Shown piece after piece: positions 57,232 through 64,000 of a stretch of 64,000 nucleotides of DNA (position 1 is the first letter of the stretch; every line of letters begins with the position of its first letter). Position numbers and translations under genes: made by a program. Location of the stretch: positions 558,001 through 622,000 of the forward strand of contig NZ_CP042412.1 in NCBI RefSeq assembly GCF_007954505.1, read 5' to 3'. The stretch is from Microbacterium sp. CBA3102. GTDB lineage: Bacteria > Actinomycetota > Actinomycetes > Actinomycetales > Microbacteriaceae. The notes under the pieces were generated by a model that was not told the origin of the DNA, made no database searches, and saw only the letters and a program-made list of their open reading frames with translations.

Positions 57232-58128
57232 ATGACCACAGGAATGCTCGAACTCTCCGGCATCACCAAAAGCTACGGCTCTCGGCGCGTGCTCGATGAC
57301 GTGTCCTTCACGGTCGCCCCCGGGCGACTGACGGGCTTCGTCGGCGGCAACGGCGCCGGCAAGACCACCACCATGCGCATCGTCCTCGGCCTGCTCTCTT
57401 CAGACGGTGGCGACGTCACCCTGGACGGGGCGCCGGTCACCGCGGAGGATCGCCGACGCTTCGGCTACATGCCCGAGGAACGCGGTCTCTACCCCAAGAT
57501 GAAGGTGCTCGAGCAGATCGTGTACCTCGCGCGGCTGCACGGCTTCGGCAAGCAGGATGCCACCGAGCGAGCGACGACTCTGCTCACCGAGCTGGGCCTC
57601 GGCGAACGGCTGAACGACACGATCGAGTCCCTGTCGCTGGGCAACCAGCAGCGTGCGCAGATCGCCGCCTCACTCGTGCATGACCCCGAGGTGCTGATCC
57701 TCGACGAGCCGTTCTCCGGCCTCGACCCCCTCGCGGTCGACGTGGTCGCCGGTGTCCTGCAGTCCAGCGCGGCGAAGGGCGCATCCATCCTCTTCTCGTC
57801 CCACCAGCTCGACGTGGTCGAGCGCCTGTGCGACGACCTCGTCATCCTCGCCGGTGGCACGATCCGCGCGGCCGGTTCCCGCGACGCGCTGCGCGCCGAG
57901 CACGCCCGTGACCGCTACGAGTTGGTCTCGGCAGGTGACGCCGGCTGGTTGCGCACCGAACCCGGCGTGACGGTCGTCGACTTCGAGGGCGGGTACGCGC
58001 TGTTCGACGCGGACGGTCCCGAGACCGCTCAGCGGGTGCTCCAGTCCGCGGTGCAGCGCGGAGACGTCGCGAGCTTCGCCCCCAAGCATCCGTCCCTCGC
58101 CCAGATCTTCAAGGAGGTCATCCGATGA
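57232..58128 (+). CDS. ABC transporter ATPase (NatA-like)
   Basis: 298 residues. Walker A FVGGNGAGKTTTMRI (near residue 40), signature as LSLGNQQRAQIAASLV, Walker B EVLILDEPFSGLDPLA, and a C-terminal domain of DUF4162 type. This form drives ABC-2 exporters. It overlaps the permease gene by four bases (ATGA). Likely to be involved in drug, lipid or ion export. Confidence 0.92.
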   Translation: MTTGMLELSGITKSYGSRRVLDDVSFTVAPGRLTGFVGGNGAGKTTTMRIVLGLLSSDGGDVTLDGAPVTAEDRRRFGYMPEERGLYPKMKVLEQIVYLARLHGFGKQDATERATTLLTELGLGERLNDTIESLSLGNQQRAQIAASLVHDPEVLILDEPFSGLDPLAVDVVAGVLQSSAAKGASILFSSHQLDVVERLCDDLVILAGGTIRAAGSRDALRAEHARDRYELVSAGDAGWLRTEPGVTVVDFEGGYALFDADGPETAQRVLQSAVQRGDVASFAPKHPSLAQIFKEVIR

Positions 58129-59213
58129 GCGCTCCGACCCCCGTCCGCAGCCCCAACGGCATCTGGCTCGTCGCCGAACGCGAGATCGGATCGAAGCTGC
58201 GCAGCAAGGCCTTCCTGATCTCCACCGGCATCCTGCTGGTGCTCGCCCTCGCCGGCATCATCCTCGGTGGCTTCGCGAGCAAGAACACCGACGCGATGCC
58301 GGTCGCCGCGACCGCCGAGACCGCGGCCGCCGTGTCCGCCATCCCGAACGTCGAAGTCACCGAGGTGTCCGACCAGGCCGCCGCCGAGAAGCTCGTCCGC
58401 GATGACGAGGTCGATGCCGCGGTGCTCCCGGGCGACGGCCCCTCCGGCTACACGATCATCGCGCTGCAGGACGCTCCCGGCTCGCTCGTCTCGGCGCTGT
58501 CGATCTCGCCCGAAGTCGTCATCCTGGAGCCGGCGACGACCAACCCTCTCCTGCGCTACTTCATCGCGATCGCCTTCGGGCTCGTGTTCATGATGGCGGC
58601 GGCGACGTTCGGCGGCACGATCGCGCAGAGCGTCGTGGAGGAGAAGCAGACGCGCGTGGTCGAGGTGCTGCTCTCCGCGATCCCGGCGCGCACGCTGCTC
58701 GCCGGGAAGGTGATCGGCAACACCGTGCTGGCGATGGGGCAGATCCTCGCCCTGGCGGCGGTGGCGACCATCGGTCTGATCGTCACGGGTCAGCGCGAGG
58801 TGCTCACCACGCTCGGGTCGCCGATCATCTGGTTCGCGGTCTTCTTCCTGTTCGGGTTCATCCTGCTGGCGGCGATGTTCGCGGCTGCGGCGTCGATGGT
58901 CTCGCGACAGGAGGACATCGGCTCCACGACCACACCGATCACGATGCTGATCATGGCCCCGTACATCCTGGTCATCGTCTTCAACGACAACCCGCTGGTG
59001 CTGACGATCATGTCGTACGTGCCGTTCTCCGCTCCGGTCGGCATGCCGATGCGCCTGTTCGTCGGTGAGGCGCAGTGGTGGGAGCCGCTGCTGAGCCTGG
59101 TGATCCTGCTCGCCAGCTGTGTGGCGGCGATCGTCATCGGCGCGAAGATCTACGAGAACTCGCTCCTGCGCATGGGCTCACGGGTCAAGCTCTCGGAGGC
59201 CCTGCGCGGCTGA
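58125..59213 (+). CDS. ABC-2 type exporter permease (NatB-like)
   Basis: 362 residues. One N-terminal membrane helix (25-47), a large extracytoplasmic domain (48-145), then five membrane helices. The conserved TFGGTIAQSVVEEKQTRVVE amphipathic segment before TM2 and GKVIGNTVLAMGQI are typical of NatB/YhaP-type permeases. Paired with the preceding ATPase. The substrate is unknown. Confidence 0.9.
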   Translation: MSAPTPVRSPNGIWLVAEREIGSKLRSKAFLISTGILLVLALAGIILGGFASKNTDAMPVAATAETAAAVSAIPNVEVTEVSDQAAAEKLVRDDEVDAAVLPGDGPSGYTIIALQDAPGSLVSALSISPEVVILEPATTNPLLRYFIAIAFGLVFMMAAATFGGTIAQSVVEEKQTRVVEVLLSAIPARTLLAGKVIGNTVLAMGQILALAAVATIGLIVTGQREVLTTLGSPIIWFAVFFLFGFILLAAMFAAAASMVSRQEDIGSTTTPITMLIMAPYILVIVFNDNPLVLTIMSYVPFSAPVGMPMRLFVGEAQWWEPLLSLVILLASCVAAIVIGAKIYENSLLRMGSRVKLSEALRG

Positions 59214-59246
59214 CACGCACCCACCGCCGACACCCCGTCTGAGTGT

Positions 59247-59286
59247 CGAAACCCCCTGCTGCCGACGTCGGCAGCAGGGGGTTTCG
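59247..59286. repeat. Intergenic palindrome, family member 3
   Basis: A 40-base perfect palindrome without a loop (59247-59266 with 59267-59286), centre GACGTC. Arms begin CGAAACCCCCTG. It lies between convergent genes, with one further GGGGGTCTCG at about 59296. Confidence 0.88.
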
Positions 59287-59310
59287 GCGCTCAGCGGGGG
59301 TCTCGCGCGA

Positions 59311-62300
59311 TCAGATCACGTCGTCGCCGAGGGTGGTGGGGTTGCCGAAGCGATGGTTCGTGATCGACACGGCCTGCTCGTGCAGGAACGGGAGCATCTC
59401 GACGCGGCCGGCGCCGGTCACGGCATGCGACCACACCGCCACGTCCGGGCTGCCCTCGAGCGCCTCGAACAGCGCCGAGGCGTCGCCACCGACCAGACGG
59501 ACCCGCTGCCACGTGTTCGCCGCCTTGGCGTAGCGCGCGGTCCATGCAGCATCCGACTCGCGCTTCACGGTCACGCCCTGCGCACGCAGCACCTTCTCGA
59601 TGCGGGCGGGCAGCGACGGAGCCGACACCGTGAACGGGCTGCCACTGCGGAGGGCGGCGGCGAGCACACGGACCCCGTCGGCGAGCACCGCGTCCTCGGA
59701 GATGCGCACGTCGACCGCGACCGGGCGGTAGCGGAAGAGGTTGCGCTCGACCCCGAGGCCGGACTTGTCCGACACGGCGCCGAACTCGTCGATCCAGGCG
59801 CGCTCATCGGATGCGGCGGCGCGCCGCAACCAGTCCGACGCGGTCGCATCGACATCCGCCCCCGCGGCGTCGAGCAGGGCGGCGACGGCCGGAGCGACGG
59901 CGGCACCGGGGGAGACAGCGGCAAGCTCCGCCGGAACCCACTCGCCGAGGCCGTGGAGATAGTTGGGTCCGCCGGCCTTCGCCCCCGCCCCACGGCCGAG
60001 CGCTTCCACCCGCCGAACGGCTGACGCTGCACGATCGCACCGGTGATGCCGCGGTTCACGTAGAGGTTGCCCGCCTCGACGCGGTCGAGCCACGTGGTGA
60101 CCTCACCGGAGTCGAGCGAGTGGATGCCGGCCGTGAGGCCGTAGTCGACCGCGTTCTGCAGGCGCAGCGCCTCGTCGAGGTCCTTGGCGTGCATGATGCC
60201 CAGCACCGGGCCGAAGAACTCGGTCAGGTGGAAGTACGACCCCTCGCGCACACCGGTCTTCACACCCGGCGTCCACTGCCGACCCTCGGCGTCGAGCTTT
60301 CGCGGCTCGACGAGCCAGCGCTCACCCTTCTCCAACGTCGTGAGCGCCCTGAGCAGCTTGCCGTCGGCGGGCTCGATGATCGGACCCATCTGGGTGGCGG
60401 GGTCATCGGGCAGACCCACGCGCATCGACGTGACGGCATCGACGAGCTGACGCTCGAACCGCTTCGAGTCGGCGACCGATCCGACGAGGATCGCGAGGGA
60501 TGCCGCGGAGCACTTCTGCCCCGCGTGCCCGAACGCGCTGCGAGCGACGTCGGCGGCGGCCAGGTCGAGGTCGGCGGACGGCGTGACGATGATCGCGTTC
60601 TTCCCGCTCGTCTCGGCGAGGAGCGGCAGGTCGGGGCGGAAGGAGCGGAACAGCTGCGCCGTCTCGTACGCCCCCGTGAGGATCACCCGATCCACCGCGG
60701 GTCCGGCGACGAGGCGGGTGCCGAGGTCACGGGAGGCCAGGTCGACGAGCGCGAGCAGATCGCGCGGCACACCGGCGGCCCACAGCGCCTCGACCATCAC
60801 GGCACCGCAGCGCTGCGTCAGCTTCGCGGGCTTGATGATGGCGGCGGAGCCCGAGGCCAGCGCCGCGAGCACACCGCCGGCGGGGATCGCGACCGGGAAG
60901 TTCCACGGCGGCGTGACCACGGTGACCTTCGACGGCACGAACTCCGCACCCGAGACGGTCTCGAGGTCCTTCGCACGCTCGGCGTAGTAGTGCGCGAAGT
61001 CGATGGCCTCGCTCACCTCCGGGTCGCCTTCGGCGATGGTCTTGCCCGCCTCGTGGGCCATGATCTCCAGGAGTTGCCCGCGACGAGCCGCGAGTTCGTC
61101 CCCGGCGCGGTGCAGCACGGCGGCGCGCTCGGCAGCGGGGAGGGCGGCCCACTTCTCGGCCGCGGCGGTCGCCGCGGTGAAGATGCCGTCCAATTCGGCT
61201 TCCGTCTCGACCTTGGCGATCGCGATCGTGTCCAGCCCCAGGGTCGATCCGACCGAGCGACCGAGGATCGCCCGTCCCCACGCGCGGTTGGCGGCGATCG
61301 CGGGATCGGTGTCGGCCTGGTTCCGGAAGCCGTCGGTCGTTGCGGCGTCTGCCTCTGCGGTGCGGTCCTGCACACGGTGCGGACCGGGGACGAACCCGGG
61401 CTCATCCGTCACGAGCGCGGCGAGCGAGCGCTCGAAGCGCTCCCGCTCCCGGGTCAGCAGGGTCGGGTTCGAGGCCAGTTCGAACACCGCCGACATGAAG
61501 TTCTCGGAGCTGGCGTTCTCCTCGAGACGACGCACCAGGTAGGCGATCGCCACATCGAATTCGGCCGGGTTCACGACCGGCGTGTAGAGCAGGAGGCGAC
61601 CGACGTCCTTGCGGACGGCCTCGGCCTGCCCTGTCGCCATGCCGAGCAGCATCTCGTACTCGACCAGCGGGTCCGCACCCGTCGGATCCGCCACTCCCCG
61701 TGCCTGGGCGAGCAGCCACGTGTAGGCGATGTCGAACAGGTTGTGCCCTGCGATGCCGATGCGCACGGCGTCCAGGCGCTCCGGCGTCATGGCCCAGTCG
61801 AGCACCCGCTTGTAGTTGGTGTCGGAGTCCTGCTTGGTGCCGTAGGTGGCGAGCGGCCAGCCGTGGATCGCCGCGTCGACCTCTTCCATCGCGAGGTTCG
61901 CGCCCTTGACCACGCGCACCTTGATCGGCGCTCCGCCCTTGGCGCGACGGGCCGCGGCCCACTCCTGCAGGTGCTGCATGGCACCGAGCGCATCCGGCAG
62001 ATACGCCTGCAGCACGATGCCGGCTTCGAGGTTCTCGAGCCCCGGCTGGTCGAGGATGCTCGTGAAGGCCGCGATCGTCAGGTCGAGGTCGCGGTACTCC
62101 TCCATGTCGAGGTTGATGAACTTCGCCTTGCCCTCGGCCTCGGCCGCAGCCGCCAGTTCGTAGAGCGGGGTGAGCTTCTCGACGACGTCTGCGACGGCCT
62201 CGTCGAACGACCACATCGAGAGCTGGCTGACGACGCTCGAGACCTTGATCGAGACGTAGTCGACGTCGTCACGGGCGAGGAAGTCACGGGTGCCGCGCAG

Positions 62301-62780
62301 ACGGTGTCCTGCTTCACGCTCGCCCAGCACCGCTTCGCCGAGGAGGTTCAGGTTGAGGCGGTTGCCGCTCTTGCGGAGCTTCGCGATCGCGGGGCCCAGC
62401 TTGGCGGGGGTCGCATCGAGCACCAGGTGCCCGACCATGGCGCGCAGCACACGACGGGAGATCGGCACGACGACACCGGGCAGCTTGGGCGCCCAGAAGC
62501 CGCCCGTCTTGATCGCGGCGCGCAGGTAGCCGGGCAGCAGACCCGGGGTGATGTCGCTCAGCTCGGCGAGCGTGCGCCCGGCGACGCGCAGATCTTCGGG
62601 ACGCATCACGCCGTCGACGAAGCCGACCGTGAACGCGAGCCCGTTCGGGTCTTTCAGGACCTCGGAGAGGCGCTGGGCGGCGGGCTCGACGGGGTGGGTC
62701 TCGCTCTCGGCGAGCCAGCGCTGCACGAGGGCGGCGACCTCTTCGGTGCGGGGAGTGGTGGTGTCGGCGGCGACAGGCAT
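59311..62780 (-). CDS. putA: Bifunctional proline dehydrogenase / L-glutamate gamma-semialdehyde dehydrogenase, frameshifted
   Basis: Converts proline to glutamate. N-terminal PRODH half (residues 1-480) with YVSIKVSSVVSQLSMWSF, FINLDMEEYRDLDLTIAAF and YLPDALGAMQHLQ, then a P5C dehydrogenase half with TPPWNFPVAIPAGGVLAAL, LLAETSGKNAIIV and catalytic Cys in FGHAGQKCSAAS. The frame breaks after QPFGGWKRSAVG: a CCCC run at 59988-59991 is one C short of the run needed to read GAGAKAGGPNYL on. The remaining 230 residues are intact in the next frame. Restored length is about 1156 residues, normal. A true mutation or a homopolymer sequencing error cannot be separated here. GGAAGG precedes the ATG at 62780. 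Confidence 0.88.
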
Positions 62781-62841
62781 CGGTGGGACCTTCCAAGAGA
62801 GCGCACACCGGGGTTTCGTGTGCGGCTGGATCATTGTCCTG

Positions 62842-62879
62842 CCACTCGGTAGGCTCCGTCTATCAACCGATTCGAGTGG
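62842..62879. promoter_or_regulatory. Inverted repeat upstream of putA and the LysR gene
   Basis: CCACTCG (62842-62848) and CGAGTGG (62873-62879), spacer 24 bases. Candidate LysR binding site. Confidence 0.35.
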
Positions 62880-62884
62880 GTTCT

Positions 62885-62901
62885 GTTCACTCTGACTGAA
62901 C
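62885..62901. promoter_or_regulatory. Second inverted repeat upstream of the LysR gene
   Basis: GTTCA-N7-TGAAC, 13 bases before the GTG at 62915. T-N11-A type site, as LysR proteins use. Confidence 0.4.
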
Positions 62902-62914
62902 GGATGGAACGCGC

Positions 62915-63823
62915 GTGCTGGACGTCAATCGGCTGCGGATGCTGGTGGAGCTGTCGCGGCGCGGAACGCTGTCGGCCGTCGCCGATGCCCTCTCCTACAG
63001 CAAGGCCTCGGTGTCACAGCAGCTGAGCGCACTGGAGCGCGATGTGGGCGTGCCGCTGCTGCGCCGGGTGGGGCGCGGAGTGCAGTTCACCCCGCAGGGG
63101 AACGTGCTCGTCGCCGAGGCCATCGGCATCCTCGATCAGCTCGAACACGCCGAGGTCGCCGTGGCTGAATCGCTCACCGAGGTGACGGGCACCGTGGGCA
63201 TCGCGGTGTTCCAGTCGACGGCGCACTCCCTCCTCCCCCGCGCCCTCCGGGCCCTGAAGGATCGGCATCCCGCATTGCGCGTCGAGGTCACCGAGTGCGA
63301 CCCGGAGACCGGCCTCATCGGGGTGTCCAGCCGGGACTTCGACCTGATCCTGGCCGAGCAGTACCCCGGACGCACCCGCCCGATCCACGCGGATCTCGAC
63401 AGGGTGGAGCTCGCTCATGATGCGATCGCGCTCGCCCGACGCCCCGGATCCCCGACCCCTGCGGATGCCTTCGCCGCACTGTGGTCGACCCGCGGGGAGC
63501 CCTGGGTGCTCGAGCCTGCCGGTACCGCTTCGCGAGCGTGGGCGGAACAGCTGTGCCGCACCGCCGGCTTCGAACCGGACGTGCGCTACGAGATCGCCGA
63601 CCTTACGGCACATGTGCGACTGATCCATGCGGGGCTCGCCGTCGGGCTGCTGCCCGACCTGGTGTGGGCGGGTGACACCCCGACCGTCGACCTCACCCCG
63701 CTCCCTCATGACCCGCGGCGCGAGATCTTCTCCTCGGCGCGCCGCGTGTCGGCGGATGCCCCGTCGATCCGGGCGGTCCGCAGCGCGCTGGCTGACGCGG
63801 CCACGCACAACCTCCCGGACTGA
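62915..63823 (+). CDS. LysR-family transcriptional regulator
   Basis: 302 residues. N-terminal helix-turn-helix: RLRMLVELSRRGTLSAVADA and SKASVSQQLSALERDVGVPL, then the two-lobe ligand domain (residues 90-300). Divergent from putA with 134 bases between, containing two inverted repeats, so control of proline use is likely (inference). The GTG start has no clear Shine-Dalgarno. Confidence 0.9.
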   Translation: MLDVNRLRMLVELSRRGTLSAVADALSYSKASVSQQLSALERDVGVPLLRRVGRGVQFTPQGNVLVAEAIGILDQLEHAEVAVAESLTEVTGTVGIAVFQSTAHSLLPRALRALKDRHPALRVEVTECDPETGLIGVSSRDFDLILAEQYPGRTRPIHADLDRVELAHDAIALARRPGSPTPADAFAALWSTRGEPWVLEPAGTASRAWAEQLCRTAGFEPDVRYEIADLTAHVRLIHAGLAVGLLPDLVWAGDTPTVDLTPLPHDPRREIFSSARRVSADAPSIRAVRSALADAATHNLPD

Positions 63824-63855
63824 GGCGCCGGGAACCGGACCGCGCACCCGGGAAT

Positions 63856-63871
63856 ATGCATGCACATGCAT
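63856..63871. promoter_or_regulatory. Palindrome upstream of the nitroreductase-like gene
   Basis: ATGCATG-CA-CATGCAT, 7-base arms, 61 bases before the GTG at 63933. Candidate MarR/TetR-type operator; the regulator is not in the window. Confidence 0.4.
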
Positions 63872-63932
63872 CTGTTCAGTCCCGTGTACCCGGACGATGG
63901 AGTCCGATCCACTCCGTCCGAAAGGCACTTCT

Positions 63933-64000
63933 GTGAGCACTCCCGTCATCGACCGCACCGCACCGACCGAGCACCCCGTCCTCGACGTCCTTGCCGGCCG
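63933..64000 (+). CDS. Nitroreductase family protein, N-terminus only
   Basis: 22 residues visible, opening MSTPVIDRTAPTEHPVLDVL. HPVLDVLAGR is the opening of a nitroreductase-like (FMN) group seen in Microbacteriaceae, from memory. GAAAGG lies about 7 bases before the GTG. The rest is past the right edge. Confidence 0.55.
   Translation, partial: MSTPVIDRTAPTEHPVLDVLAG

Noticed and set aside
59811..62852. A plus-strand open frame of over 1000 codons across putA
   Set aside because: It is antisense to clearly conserved PutA sequence and rich in R, G, H and L, the usual mirror frame of GC-rich coding DNA.

Overview
The window reads as a high-GC (about 70 percent) actinobacterial chromosome, most likely Microbacterium or a close Microbacteriaceae relative. 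This rests on codon use, the sequences of the glycyl-tRNA synthetase, PyrE, PutA and M13 peptidase, and dense packing with many 1-4 base start/stop overlaps. The genus is inferred from familiarity with these proteins, not from a search. No rRNA, tRNA, CRISPR array, insertion sequence or recombinase gene was found.

Layout. 1-12.8 kb: hemE (cut by the left edge) divergent from hemA, a HhH-GPD protein, a DUF1801 protein, an epoxide hydrolase with a divergent WYL regulator, glyS, a POT peptide transporter, a GNAT protein, a HIT-like protein, a lactate-monooxygenase-like enzyme and an MFS exporter. 13.5-15.9 kb: an AT-richer two-gene cassette (DUF4145 protein plus a predicted PIN-like protein) flanked by 67-base direct repeats. 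16-19 kb: a beta-lactamase-like protein without its catalytic Ser/Lys and an M13 metallopeptidase. 19.4-29.5 kb: a group of genes for a GT-C membrane protein, epimerase, MtnP, cytochrome b, Tat-exported molybdopterin oxidoreductase, methyltransferase, DUF2064 protein, GT2 and an OmpR-type two-component system. It is interrupted at 24.3-25.4 kb by a RES/Xre toxin-antitoxin cassette (toxin broken) flanked by 57-base direct repeats. 29.5-36 kb: MATE exporter, coiled-coil membrane protein, TrmH, an mntH-mntR manganese circuit with operators, HAD hydrolase, YdeI-like protein. 36-49.7 kb: a nine-gene muropeptide import and recycling operon (peptide ABC transporter, murQ, anmK, dipeptide epimerase, serine hydrolase) with a divergent RpiR regulator, an MFS gene and a ROK kinase. 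49.7-59.2 kb: pyrE, xth, HAD, a DHFR-like/HxlR/VOC module, a NarL-type two-component system, benE and an ABC exporter. 59.3-64 kb: putA (frameshifted in a C run), a divergent LysR regulator and the start of a nitroreductase-like gene.

Two patterns run through the window. First, about 25 genes on both strands have a -10 box (TANNNT or close) exactly 6 or 7 bases before the start codon, which predicts leaderless mRNAs; this fixed many of the starts given here. Second, two unrelated small cargo cassettes sit between direct repeats that copy the 3' end of a neighbouring gene, and neither carries a recombinase. That pair is the best candidate for an undescribed mobile arrangement. Other items of note are a family of perfect palindromes in convergent intergenic gaps, a nested palindrome at 36.1 kb, and two small membrane proteins built from 33-base (11-residue) repeats.
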